Origin: Bacteroidota bacterium
GTDB lineage: Bacteria > Bacteroidota > Rhodothermia > Rhodothermales > UBA10348
Reading direction: 5' to 3'
Length of the DNA: 64,000 nucleotides
Assembly: GCA_029262835.1 (NCBI GenBank)
Contig: JAJCYQ010000015.1
Coordinates: 62,001 to 126,000 of the forward strand
Part shown: piece after piece, positions 53,590-63,800 of the stretch
Position numbering within the stretch: the stretch's first letter is position 1
Layout of the letters: the number at the start of each line of letters is the position of its first letter
The notes under the pieces: generated by a model
What the model was told of the DNA's origin: nothing
The model's database searches: none
What the model saw: only the letters and a program-made list of their open reading frames with translations
Position numbers and translations under genes: made by a program

Positions 53590-54834
53590 ATGTCCACTTA
53601 CAAGCTCCGCTGTCTCGGTACGGAAGACCGGATTGAAGACGAGTATACGGTCAGGTACCACGACACGGCGCTGCTCCGGGCGGAGTATGCGGCGCGTACG
53701 CTTACCCCCCGCGACCTGCCGGGGCTCTGGCGCTACACGGACTGGTTGCCGGTCTCGACGCCCGGCCAGCAGGTGGCCGGATCGGTCTGCTTCCGGAGCG
53801 AGGCGCTCGGCGCGCGGCTGGGCCTGACGAATCTCTGGATTTCCTTCCAGGGGTACTGGCCCGAGAAAGGGGGGTACTGCCCGACGACTACGTTCAAGGA
53901 CATGGAGGCGGTAACGACGCTCCGAAGACTTCGCGACCACGGTGTGCCTGGACTCATCTGCGCATCGGCCGGCAATACGGCGCGTGCGTTCGCGCACTTT
54001 GGAGGTCTTGATGGCTATCCGATCCTGCTGGTCGTGGCAGAAAAGCACCTGGGCCGGATCTGGGTCCCGAAAGGCCATTCATCGGACTCGGTAACGCTTA
54101 TAGGTATCGCCGGCGGTGATTACAACGATGCCATCGAAGTAACGGGGAGAATTCTGGAATCTGGTGGATGGCGCCGCGAAGGCGGCGTGCACAACGTGGC
54201 CAGGCGGGATGGGATCGGGTCGCTCATACTGACCGCGACCGAGGCCATTGGCGCGCTGCCCACGCATTACTTCCAGGGAGTCGGCGGCGGTCCAGGTCCG
54301 ATCGGCGTGCATGAAATGGCGCTTCGGGCCATCGATGCCGGCTTCGCCAAGGGCCCTGTTCCAGAGCTCCACCTGTCGCAGAACGATACCTTCTGTCCCA
54401 TCCACGATGCGTGGCAGAAGCGCAGCCGTACGCTGGCACCGCTTGGCGAAACCCTGCATCCGCGTGTGTTTTCTGATTACCTGGTGAACCGTGCCCCGGC
54501 CTGGAGCGTGACGGGCGGGCTGTACGATGTACTGTCCGAGTCCGGTGGCGAGACCTACGCTGTTTCATACGCCGAGGCCGAGGCGGCCGATGCGCTGATC
54601 CGTGACGCGCTGGGCATTGATCCCATGTCGCCGGCGGCCGTGGCCCTTGCGTCGCTCCAGCAGGCCGTGGCGCGTGGACGGGTCGACCCGGACGACTGCA
54701 TTCTGCTGAATATATCTGGCGGCGGGCAGGAGCGGTACCGGGAGGAAGTGGAGACGGTCGCCATTACGCCACACGCCATCACGGACAAGGAAGAAGCTGT
54801 TCGTATTGGGCGGGCGGTGGTGACTGGCGCGTAA
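53590..54834 (+). CDS. Cysteate synthase-like PLP enzyme
   Basis: 414 residues. Fold-type II PLP enzyme near threonine synthase. Key landmarks agree with archaeal cysteate synthase (phosphoserine plus sulfite to cysteate): L-L-R-A-E-Y at 29-34, R-D-L-P-G-L-W-R-Y near 41-49, G-Y-W-P-E-K-G at 88-94, PLP Lys103 in T-F-K-D, S-A-G-N-T at 126-130, G-G-V-H-N-V-A-R-R near 190-205, and N-I-S-G-G-G. In bacteria cysteate feeds sulfonolipid (capnine-type) synthesis. The usual acyltransferase partner is not in the window. Starts 32 bp after the lipoprotein gene. Confidence 0.85.
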   Translation: MSTYKLRCLGTEDRIEDEYTVRYHDTALLRAEYAARTLTPRDLPGLWRYTDWLPVSTPGQQVAGSVCFRSEALGARLGLTNLWISFQGYWPEKGGYCPTTTFKDMEAVTTLRRLRDHGVPGLICASAGNTARAFAHFGGLDGYPILLVVAEKHLGRIWVPKGHSSDSVTLIGIAGGDYNDAIEVTGRILESGGWRREGGVHNVARRDGIGSLILTATEAIGALPTHYFQGVGGGPGPIGVHEMALRAIDAGFAKGPVPELHLSQNDTFCPIHDAWQKRSRTLAPLGETLHPRVFSDYLVNRAPAWSVTGGLYDVLSESGGETYAVSYAEAEAADALIRDALGIDPMSPAAVALASLQQAVARGRVDPDDCILLNISGGGQERYREEVETVAITPHAITDKEEAVRIGRAVVTGA

Positions 54835-54868
54835 CGCTCGAGGGCGGAGCAGCCGGGCGCGGCGTCAT

Positions 54869-54893
54869 GAAACCGTTTCGACGTTTCTTTTTT
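54869..54893 (+). terminator. Weak intrinsic terminator after cysteate synthase
   Basis: GAAAC (54869-54873) and GTTTC (54883-54887) can pair and are followed by TTTTTT (54888-54893). Five base pairs only, but position 35 bp after the stop and the T-run support it. Confidence 0.4.
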
Positions 54894-54973
54894 GGGGCAT
54901 GTGGTATAGATTGCATGATGGCGGGCCGTTGCAGCCTGTCGTCGTCGATCCCCACCACCATTGCACCCTTCCC

Positions 54974-57319
54974 ATGCACTATTTCATGCTTTCCCGTTCT
55001 GTGACGGCGTGGTCGTGCGCCATGCTGACTCTGCTGGCGCTTTCCACTGCTCCAATCTCGTCTGCCCAGGAATTTGGAGCGGCCCTTGCCCTCGCAGATG
55101 GTCAGATTGTGGCTTCTGACCTGGGCAGTGGCGCATCGGCCGGACAGGTGCACGTTTTTTCGCGCGGCGTTGATGGTACATGGTCTTCCGTGGACGTACT
55201 CGCACTCGCCGGCCCGGATGCCGAGGCCGACGGATATGGCAGCGCACTTGCTGCCCACGGAGTAACCCTGGTTGTTGGCGCGGACCGCAGCGGCCTGGTT
55301 GATGTCTATTCAAAGGGCGCTGACGGCTCGTGGACGCGCATACAACGCCTCACGGAGGACGCCCCGAATTTTGGCCGAAGTGTCAGTGTGCATGAGCACA
55401 TGCTCATTGTGGGCGCTGAAAATGCCGCGTTCGGCTACCACCTGACCGACACCGGCGAGTGGGTTCGCGTTCCGGGTCTCGATGCGGGTTCGCTTGCCAA
55501 CGACGCGGACTATGGCGCATCGGTGAGCGTTGAAGGCATGCGGGCACTGGTAGGTGCGCCAGGAGCTGCTGCAGGCGCCGGCGAGGTGCACGGATATTAC
55601 TTCGACGACGGCGCGTGGCACGCCAGTGGCCGGCTGGACCTCCCGGCAGACGGCGAGCGGACGGCTTTTGGCACATCGGTTCTCGTGCATCATGGATATG
55701 CGCTGGCAGGCGCGACCGGCTACGACCGCCGCGTCGGCGCCGTGGGCGTGTACCAGTGGAATGAAGAGAGTAAATCATACAGCTTCTCAACGCGGCTCAC
55801 GCTGCCTGCAGCGAGCGGCAACGAAGGGCTTGGGGCCGCGCTCGCCTACAGTGAGCACGTCGTGTACGTTGGCGCGCCCATGACGAACCGCGCAGAAGGC
55901 GCCGTTCACGCGTTCAGGGCCGAAAATCACATGCAGAGGTGGGTCGCCGAGGCGCCGCTGCCCGCCGAACTCCAGACGCGGAACGGACTGGGCGCGGACA
56001 TTGCCGCGAGCGCCGACCTGCTCGTCGCGAGCGCTCCCCGGTACGACAACGGGGAAGGTGCCGTCATTGTCTACGAGAAAGGAGACGATGGCGCGTGGAT
56101 GCAGTCGGGCATTGTCTATCCGGAAGAAGGCGCGGCCTACGCATCCATAACAGGCAGTGAGGCGCCGTGTGAAGAGGGCACGGCCGCTGGATGGACCTGC
56201 CAGGATGTAGACATGATTTCGTTCCTGTCGGTTGCCGACATCGGCGGCGTGCGCGGTACGCGCGCCAACGACATATGGGGCTGGACAGACCCCGAGACAG
56301 GCCGCGAATATGCCCTTGTGGGACGCACGGACGGTATGGCGTTTGTTGACGTCACCGATCCCGCCATGCCCGTCTATCTCGGCAACATGGACCGTACGCC
56401 CGGAGCGCCCCCGTCCGTCTGGCGCGACATGAAGGTTTACAGGGACCACGTCTTCGTCGTGGCAGACGGAGCAGGAGAGCACGGCATGCAGGTCTTCGAC
56501 CTCGCGCGTCTTCGGAATGTCGAAAATGCCCCCGTCCAGTTCGAGCCGGATGTGCTCTACGACGGCATTGCCAGTTCGCACAACATTGTGATCAACGAGG
56601 AGACCGGCTTCGCCTACGCCGTTGGCAACCGCATGGGCGGCGAGACGTGCGGCGGCGGACTGCACATGATCGACATCAGTACGCCAAAGGAGCCTGCGTT
56701 CGCCGGTTGTTTCTCCCACGAAGGCACCGGCCGCAGCGGAACGGGCACGACGCACGATGCCCAGTGTGTGGTTTACCGTGGCCCGGACAGCGACCATGCA
56801 GGCCAGGAAATCTGCCTTGGATCCAACGAAACGGCGCTTTCCATTGCTGATGTCACGGACAAGAGCAACCCGACAGTGATCTCCATGGCCACCTATCCGG
56901 CCATCGCGTACACGCACCAAGGGTGGCTGACAGAAGATCAGCGATTCTTCTACATCAACGACGAGGGCGATGAGCCGCAGGGGCTGGTTGAAGGCACCCG
57001 CACGCTCATTTTCGATCTCGTCGACCTCGACGACCCGGTATTGATCGGCGAGCACATATCGACCGAGAAGAACACGGATCACAACCTCTACGTGCGCGGC
57101 AACACGATGTACCAGTCGAATTACCAGTCCGGTCTGCGCATTTTTGACATCTCGGATCCTGAGAATCCATTGGAAATCGCATATTTCGACACGGTTCGCA
57201 ACGATGCCACGGGCGGCGGCTCCTGGAGCAACTACCCGTACTTCGAGAGCGGTACCATCGTCGTGACCTCTGGCCGAGAAGGCCTGTTCATGCTCAAAAA
57301 GAAAGAGGTGGATCTGTAG
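54974..57319 (+). CDS. Secreted FG-GAP/LVIVD choice-of-anchor B protein
   Basis: 781 residues from ATG at 54974; a start at 54986 is nearly as good, and a longer frame to 54899 is rejected. Signal peptide ends S-S-A-Q. Residues about 40-390 are FG-GAP-like beta-propeller repeats (F-G-A-A-L-A-L, Y-G-S-A-L-A, F-G-R-S-V-S-V). From about 400 a second propeller of LVIVD repeats (F-V-D-V-T-D-P-A-M-P-V-Y, M-H-M-I-D-I-S-T-P-K-E-P, F-D-I-S-D-P-E-N-P-L) forms the choice-of-anchor B core. Likely extracellular; binding partner unknown. Confidence 0.85.
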   Translation: MHYFMLSRSVTAWSCAMLTLLALSTAPISSAQEFGAALALADGQIVASDLGSGASAGQVHVFSRGVDGTWSSVDVLALAGPDAEADGYGSALAAHGVTLVVGADRSGLVDVYSKGADGSWTRIQRLTEDAPNFGRSVSVHEHMLIVGAENAAFGYHLTDTGEWVRVPGLDAGSLANDADYGASVSVEGMRALVGAPGAAAGAGEVHGYYFDDGAWHASGRLDLPADGERTAFGTSVLVHHGYALAGATGYDRRVGAVGVYQWNEESKSYSFSTRLTLPAASGNEGLGAALAYSEHVVYVGAPMTNRAEGAVHAFRAENHMQRWVAEAPLPAELQTRNGLGADIAASADLLVASAPRYDNGEGAVIVYEKGDDGAWMQSGIVYPEEGAAYASITGSEAPCEEGTAAGWTCQDVDMISFLSVADIGGVRGTRANDIWGWTDPETGREYALVGRTDGMAFVDVTDPAMPVYLGNMDRTPGAPPSVWRDMKVYRDHVFVVADGAGEHGMQVFDLARLRNVENAPVQFEPDVLYDGIASSHNIVINEETGFAYAVGNRMGGETCGGGLHMIDISTPKEPAFAGCFSHEGTGRSGTGTTHDAQCVVYRGPDSDHAGQEICLGSNETALSIADVTDKSNPTVISMATYPAIAYTHQGWLTEDQRFFYINDEGDEPQGLVEGTRTLIFDLVDLDDPVLIGEHISTEKNTDHNLYVRGNTMYQSNYQSGLRIFDISDPENPLEIAYFDTVRNDATGGGSWSNYPYFESGTIVVTSGREGLFMLKKKEVDL

Positions 57320-57365
57320 TGTTTGTAGGTCCCGACCGGTGTTGATTTCGATAGATGCGAAGCAT

Positions 57366-59369
57366 ATGCGCGCTAAGGCCGGTCTGCTCCTGGCTGTCGC
57401 CACGGCTGTGGTACTGGCCGGGTGTGGCCCGCGCGCGGATACGCCGGATGCCGCCTCGGAAGGCCCCGTATTTCGGAATTGGGGAGATGAGGCCACCTAT
57501 GTCGGTCGAGATACCTGTGCCCAGTGCCACCAGCCCCAGTTTGAGTCGTTCGTGCGCTCGCAGATGGGGCGCTCGTGGAAGCATGCGCGCCGCTCGCTGT
57601 CCGACGCCGACTGGGAGAATCCGCCCGTGCTGCGCGATGCGTTCAACGATCTGTATTTCCAACCGTTTGCAGAAGGGGAGAATCTATTTGTACGGGAATT
57701 CCGGCTCGAGGGTCGGGATACCACGCACCTGCGCATCGAACAGATAGACTTCATTGTCGGATCGGGGCACCACACGAACAGCCACATTTATGAGGAGAAC
57801 GGATACCTGTACCAGATTCCTGTTACATGGTACTCCCAGGACGCCAAATGGGGGCTGGCTCCCAAATTCCAGAAGTCTGGCAACAACTACCGATTCAGCC
57901 GCGTCATCACAGATGAATGCATGGCGTGCCACAATGCACCGCCGTCGTTCGTGGAAGGATCGGAGAACCGGTTCGAGTCGGTGCCCTCCGGGATTGGATG
58001 TGAAAACTGCCACGGGCCGGGGTCCATCCACGTGGAGGAGAAACAGGCTGGCATCATCGTGAATGTGGCCGAGGAGATAGATGACTCCATCGTGAACCCG
58101 GGGAAGCTCACACCCGAGCGGCAGCTCGATGTGTGCAAGCGATGCCACATGCAGGGTGTGGCTGTCTTCGAGGAGGGGGAAGGACCGCTCGACTGGCGAC
58201 CTGGGAAAGCCCTCTCCGCGCACGAGCAGGTGTTCTGGCCGCGACAGCCCGACTCGGTATCGACCTTCATCATGGCCTCGCACCCGGACCGGCTCGCCAT
58301 GAGTGCCTGTTTCGAGTCGACGTGGGATGCCTACGAGAAGGCAGGCGGAGCCGCCGCGCTTGGCGGTCCGAACGGCGTACCGCGCCCGCTGACGTGCGTA
58401 ACGTGCCACGATCCGCACGTTCCCATCGAGGAAATGCCCGACGGGCACTATGACATCACGTGTCAGAACTGCCATGAGGGCCCCAAGGCCATAACGACGC
58501 CGTGCACGGAGCCCACGGTCGTGGCCGGCACGAATACCGCATCGTGCGCATCGTGTCATATGCCCCCGTCGGGAAGCTCTGATATCCCGTATATCCAGGT
58601 GACTGACCATTATATCCGTGTGGTTGAGCGCGATGTGCTGCCACCAGAGGGAGTAGAGGAGCAGCGCCGTTTCATTCGTCTGGCCGGGCTCATCGGTAGC
58701 GATTCCGACCATCACCAGGTTGCCGATGGGTTTCTGACCTATTACGAGCAGTTCACCGATCGGCCGGGCATGCTCGATTCAGCGGCGGCGCGCCTTCGGA
58801 AGGCAAAGCGCCAGGTTCCGGCCGCCGACCTGACGAAATCCTGGATCCGACTGTGGCATCTGCAGCAGGACTACGCAGCCACCGTGCGGTACGTCTCCTC
58901 GGATGGGTTTGTGGAGGTGGACGATGCCTGGACCTGGTACCGCATGGCGCAGGCGTTCCGGCAGACGGGGCGCGTAGACGAGGCTGTGGTCTACATGGAG
59001 CGCGCCGTGGACCTCGGCGAGGACCACCTCCGCTTCACCGATCAACTCGGAGCCACGTACGTGGAAGCTGGACGGTATGAAGATGCCGTAAGGGTCCTCT
59101 CGGTCAATATTCAGCGGCAGGGTCGTTTTGTCGAATCATGGATCAACCGCGGGTTTGCGCGGTTGCTGCTCGGGCAGTTCGAAGCGGCAGAAGAAGATTT
59201 CCGTACGGCGCTTTCGCTCGATCCTGACCAGGAGCAGGCCCTCGCCAACCTGGCATCGCTCTACGCGAACACAGACAGGCCGGAGGAGGCTCGTCCGCTC
59301 GTCCGACGCCTGCTCGATCTGTCACCCGGAAACCCCGGCTATCGACAACTCTGGAACGCCCTCCAATAG
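57366..59369 (+). CDS. Heptaheme cytochrome c lipoprotein with TPR repeats
   Basis: 667 residues from ATG at 57366; a GTG at 57339 is possible but gives a poorer signal. Lipobox L-A-G-C (Cys20). Seven CxxCH heme sites start at residues 51 (CAQCH), 185 (CMACH), 212 (CENCH), 257 (CKRCH), 344 (CVTCH), 366 (CQNCH) and 394 (CASCH). The C-terminal third (about 520-660) has tetratricopeptide repeats (A-W-T-W-Y-R-M-A-Q-A-F-R-Q-T-G, A-Y-V-E-A-G-R-Y). Probably an envelope electron-transfer or scaffold protein; electron donor unknown. Confidence 0.88.
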   Translation: MRAKAGLLLAVATAVVLAGCGPRADTPDAASEGPVFRNWGDEATYVGRDTCAQCHQPQFESFVRSQMGRSWKHARRSLSDADWENPPVLRDAFNDLYFQPFAEGENLFVREFRLEGRDTTHLRIEQIDFIVGSGHHTNSHIYEENGYLYQIPVTWYSQDAKWGLAPKFQKSGNNYRFSRVITDECMACHNAPPSFVEGSENRFESVPSGIGCENCHGPGSIHVEEKQAGIIVNVAEEIDDSIVNPGKLTPERQLDVCKRCHMQGVAVFEEGEGPLDWRPGKALSAHEQVFWPRQPDSVSTFIMASHPDRLAMSACFESTWDAYEKAGGAAALGGPNGVPRPLTCVTCHDPHVPIEEMPDGHYDITCQNCHEGPKAITTPCTEPTVVAGTNTASCASCHMPPSGSSDIPYIQVTDHYIRVVERDVLPPEGVEEQRRFIRLAGLIGSDSDHHQVADGFLTYYEQFTDRPGMLDSAAARLRKAKRQVPAADLTKSWIRLWHLQQDYAATVRYVSSDGFVEVDDAWTWYRMAQAFRQTGRVDEAVVYMERAVDLGEDHLRFTDQLGATYVEAGRYEDAVRVLSVNIQRQGRFVESWINRGFARLLLGQFEAAEEDFRTALSLDPDQEQALANLASLYANTDRPEEARPLVRRLLDLSPGNPGYRQLWNALQ

Positions 59370-59380
59370 CTTTTTCATTC

Positions 59381-60793
59381 ATGGAACGCAGAACCAAAAT
59401 TGTGTGCACGCTCGGTCCGGCGTCCGATTCAGAAGACACGATCCGGGCGCTCATCCGGGCTGGTATGGATGTAGCCCGCCTCAACTTCTCGCACGGTACG
59501 CACGAATACCACCGGACACTTATTGAGAACGTACGCGCTGCTTCGAGTGTTGAAGGGCGCCAGGTGGCCATTCTGCAGGACCTGCAGGGGCCGAAGATCC
59601 GGATCGGTGAGGTGGAAGCGGGGGGCATTGATCTCGTCGCCGGCCATTCCATCCGACTTACATCTGAAGTGTTGGCAACGAGTACCTGCGAGGCGCTCCA
59701 CGTGAGTTACGATACACTGGCAGACGACCTGTCGGTGGGAGGGGAGATCCTGATTGATGATGGTAATATCGAACTCAGGGTGGTCGGTCTGGACGGTCGG
59801 GACGTGCTGGCGGAGGTGGTTGTCGGCGGGCGGCTGACCTCGCGCAAGGGTGTCAATCTGCCAAATATCAAAACGTCTACGCCAGCCCTGACGGAAAAAG
59901 ACCTGGCGGACCTGGAGTTTGGTCTGGCCGAAGGTGTGGATATCATCGCCTTGTCGTTTGTGCGCGAGGCATCGGACGTGCGCCAGCTTGCGGACCGCGT
60001 GCGTTCTCGTGGAAGTAACGTACTCATCATTGCCAAGATTGAGAAGCCGGAGGCCGTGGGTTGCATTGACGAAATCCTGGCTACCACCGACGGTATCATG
60101 GTGGCTCGCGGCGACCTGGGCATCGAAATGCGGCTTTCAAAAGTGCCAGGAGCCCAGAAATCCATCATTTCGAAATGCCTCGCGGCGGCCAAGCCGGCGA
60201 TAACGGCAACGCAGATGCTGGAAAGCATGATCGACAATGCCCGTCCGACCCGGGCTGAGGTGTCCGATGTGGCGAACGCCGTCCTGGATGGGTCCGACGC
60301 CGTCATGTTGTCGGGAGAGACCGCCATGGGAGCTTACCCTGTGCGCGCGGTCGAAGTCATGCACAACATCATTGTGGAGACAGAAAAGTCCTATCTGGCG
60401 CTGCACGCGCTCGATCCGACAGGTGACGACGTGGATGTTACCGAGGCGGTTTCGCGCTCGGCGTACTGGATGGCCGCAAAAGTGGGCGCGCGGGCCATTG
60501 CCTGCCTCACGGCGTCGGGCAATACGGCACGGGCCATTGCTCGTCACAGGCCCCACGTGCCGGTCTATGCCTTTACCGATGACCATCGCGTGGTAGGGCA
60601 ATTAGCACTCTCCTGGGGAACAAAGGCATTTTTCATTCCTTTCCAATGCGACACGGATGAGGGCATTACGCTTGTCCACGACATGCTTCGGGACATGGGT
60701 CTGGCCCATGATGGAGATCGCGTCGTGGTTACAGCCGGAATGCCACTTCCAGCCAAGGACCGGACCAATATGGTCCACATCAGCACGCTGTAG
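59381..60793 (+). CDS. pyk: Pyruvate kinase
   Basis: 470 residues, normal bacterial length. Opens R-T-K-I-V-C-T-L-G-P-A-S and L-N-F-S-H-G. Conserved L-Q-D-L-Q-G-P-K-I-R-I-G, catalytic I-A-K-I-E-K-P-E-A, M-V-A-R-G-D-L-G, and A-T-Q-M-L-E-S-M-I-D-N-A-R-P-T-R-A-E follow. Converts PEP and ADP to pyruvate and ATP. Starts 11 bp after the cytochrome gene and is followed 13 bp later by the PorW-like gene, so it may be co-transcribed with envelope genes. Confidence 0.96.
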   Translation: MERRTKIVCTLGPASDSEDTIRALIRAGMDVARLNFSHGTHEYHRTLIENVRAASSVEGRQVAILQDLQGPKIRIGEVEAGGIDLVAGHSIRLTSEVLATSTCEALHVSYDTLADDLSVGGEILIDDGNIELRVVGLDGRDVLAEVVVGGRLTSRKGVNLPNIKTSTPALTEKDLADLEFGLAEGVDIIALSFVREASDVRQLADRVRSRGSNVLIIAKIEKPEAVGCIDEILATTDGIMVARGDLGIEMRLSKVPGAQKSIISKCLAAAKPAITATQMLESMIDNARPTRAEVSDVANAVLDGSDAVMLSGETAMGAYPVRAVEVMHNIIVETEKSYLALHALDPTGDDVDVTEAVSRSAYWMAAKVGARAIACLTASGNTARAIARHRPHVPVYAFTDDHRVVGQLALSWGTKAFFIPFQCDTDEGITLVHDMLRDMGLAHDGDRVVVTAGMPLPAKDRTNMVHISTL

Positions 60794-60806
60794 CCCCACA
60801 TCCTGC

Positions 60807-63800
60807 ATGCCGCATAGCACAGCACGGAACAGCCTCTTTCTGCTCGCACTGGTTTCGCTGGTGGCGGGATGTGGGAGTATGGGTTTCCTGGGCCAGCGCT
60901 ATGACAATTTTACGGCCTACTACAATGGATTCTACAACGCGGAGCGGGTCTATGAAAAAGGCCAGGATGGACTGAATCGAACCGTGCAGCCGGTTGACAG
61001 AACGCAGTTCCATTCCATATTCGAGCGCCAGACCGGGAACACGAGCAGTCGCGACTTTGAGAGTGCCGTCAAGAAAAGCGCGGACCTTCTCAGAGAGCAC
61101 CCCGACTCCAAATGGGTAGACGATGCGCTGCTCCTGATTGGTAAATCCTATTTCTATCAGGAAAACTTCGTGGGTGCCGAGCAGAAATTCCGCGAGGTCA
61201 TGCAGGTTTCCGAGGAAGAAGCGGAAGAGGCCCGGTTCTGGCTGGCGCGCACACTCATTACGTCGGGTGCGCTGCCGGAGGCACGGACGGTACTCACCGA
61301 AGGTGTTGCGTCGGACCGTGCAGGTGACCGGTGGAAGGCCATGTATGAACTGGCGCTCGGAGAGCTGGCGGTCCAGGAAGGGTCCATGGAAGAGGCGGCC
61401 ACGTTCCTGGAGTCGGGCCTTCGGAACGTCCGAGACAAGGAAACGGGTGCCCGCGCCCAGTTTCTGTTTGGTCAGGTGCTGGAGACACTGGGCAGACCAG
61501 AGGAGGCCGCCCGCGCCTATGACCGCGTCCGCAAGTACAGGTATTCATTTGAGCTGGGGTACGCTGCGCAGTTCTCTGCGGCTCGTGTGCTGGGTATGCA
61601 CGTCGATGCTTCAGAAGGACTTGATCGTGTGCGTAAAATGGAGCGGGATGACAAGAATATTGATGCCACGGGGGAACTGCGCCTGCTGCGTGGCAGGATT
61701 CTGCAGGAAGCGGGGCATATTGACGACGCCTACGCCGTCTACGATGCCCTTTTGTACGACGGAAACCCGGACCCGTCCGTGAATCGCGTGCGTAGCCGGG
61801 TCCATCTGGCCATGGCTGAATTCTACCGGGAAATAGAGGGCGATTTTGTGATGGCAGCCGCGTACTACGATTCGGCAGCTACAGGGCTCTCCCCGCGCAG
61901 TGGGACCCGATCTGGTGCATCAGGCAGCCGCACGTCTGCGTTGTTGGGAGGCAGCAACATCCTGGCGCCGGAGGCACTCGGGGATATCGGCGAAGTCAGG
62001 TCGTCGTTTGCGACGTTCGCCGCCGCCTATAAGCGGATCGCGGAAATGGACTCTGTATTGTATCTGGGTTCTCTCCCCAAGGAAGAGTTTGATGCGCGCG
62101 TTCTGGCCATGAGACAGGCGCGGGCCCAGGAGCTTGCGGAAATGCAGCGCAGGCAGGAGGCTGAGCGGCGGAACAGCCAGTTCCAGCAGCAGCGCGGTGG
62201 GCAGGAAGATGTATTCCGTAATCAGGGGCTTCCACAGGGGAAGATCATTCCAGGAGTGAACGACGGTGTCGGAAATAATGCATCGGGGTTCCTCTACTTC
62301 GAGGATCCCATCCGCGTCCAGGAAGGTGTTGAAACCTTCCGGGAGCGGTGGGGCGATCGCCCCCTGGTACCGAATTGGCGCCGTGCAGAAGCTGTTCGTG
62401 CTACTGGTGGCAACAGAGATGGATCGAACGACCGGGCTGGACGAGCAGGCGAGGATGGGGGCGATCTGGATGCGGTACTTGGCGGTGTTGACGGTGAGGA
62501 TGCAGATGTGGGGCTTCCTCAGATTGATCTCAGCGGCATTCCTCGAGATTCCACATCGCGCGCCGAAGTGCGTGGACAGCGTGCCCTTGCACGGTACGAC
62601 GTGGGGAATACGCTCTTTTTGAATATGAGCATGCCGGACTCGGCGGCCGCGTGGTATCGCCTTGTGGTTGACGAGGATTCGGACCAGCCAGTAGCGCGAC
62701 GAGCTCTCTATGCGCTCGCGGAAATACAGCGGGCACTGGGCGACGAGGAAGCAGCCGACCGACTGTACAGGGAGGTCCTTGATCGGTATCCGGATTCTGA
62801 ATTTGCGGCAATCGTTGCCAGGAATCTGGGACTGGAGTCATTGGAGGTTGCTGCGGACTCGGCTCTCGAGGCGAGGCTGGACTATGAGGCCGTTCGCCGG
62901 AACATGGATAGACCTGCGCTCGCACATGAATACAGTAACTATCTGAAGGAAATGCTCGGAGTGGCGGCCACCTGGAGAGAGCAGGAAGTCGCGGCCCAGG
63001 CCATGCTGGCGGCTGCCCGCGCTCACCTGGAGTGGGCCGACTCCGACTCGGCGCGCATTGTTGCGCCGCTACCCATCAGCCCGATGGACAGCACGGTATT
63101 GGACCTTTGGCCGGAAAGAGCGACTCCCGACCCCACAAGTTCAGCTGTAGATTCTTCGGCTATTGAGTCAATCGCCGCAGATTCTTCGGTAATTGAGCCT
63201 GTTGGCGCAGATTCTTCGGTTTTCGACGTTGCGGCCGCAGACTCTTCGGTTTTTGACTTTCCAGCCGCAGATTCTTCGGATGTTGACGTCGTGGTTGCAG
63301 ATTCGTTGTCGCCTGGTGTGTCAACCGATTCATTGGCGCTGGCCCGCGCTCAACCGGAATCGTCACTGGAAGTTCTGGATGCGACCAACGAGCCTGACAG
63401 TCTCTATCTTGGCGACCTGTATGCGTGGGTGAAAGAGCGCTTCACTGGCACGCCTTACTTCCTTGAGGCCGATCGTATGGCGGGCTTTCTGGATGATTTT
63501 ATGGCACCACCGGTCGATGAGGCAGAGGTGGCACGGCAGCTATCGGCCAATGATTCTCTGGTGATGGCACTCATGCGGGGCGAAAAGCCGCTCTCGCGTA
63601 CCGACTCGACCCGTACAGACTCGGCCGGTGCGCCGGTCAATGACCCGGGACTGCTCGACCAGGAAGACGAGCAGCTGGAGGGCATGAAGCCCGGCGCGGA
63701 TGTGTTGGACGAAGCCGAGCCCGGAGCCGACGAAGTTCGGATTGTACCGGATGTCCCGGCCCGTGCTCCTGTGGACAGCTCCGCAGTCAGCCTGCGCGAG

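Noticed and set aside
55787-57496. 569-codon minus-strand open frame
   Set aside because: Antisense to the FG-GAP/LVIVD gene, no recognisable motif or start context.
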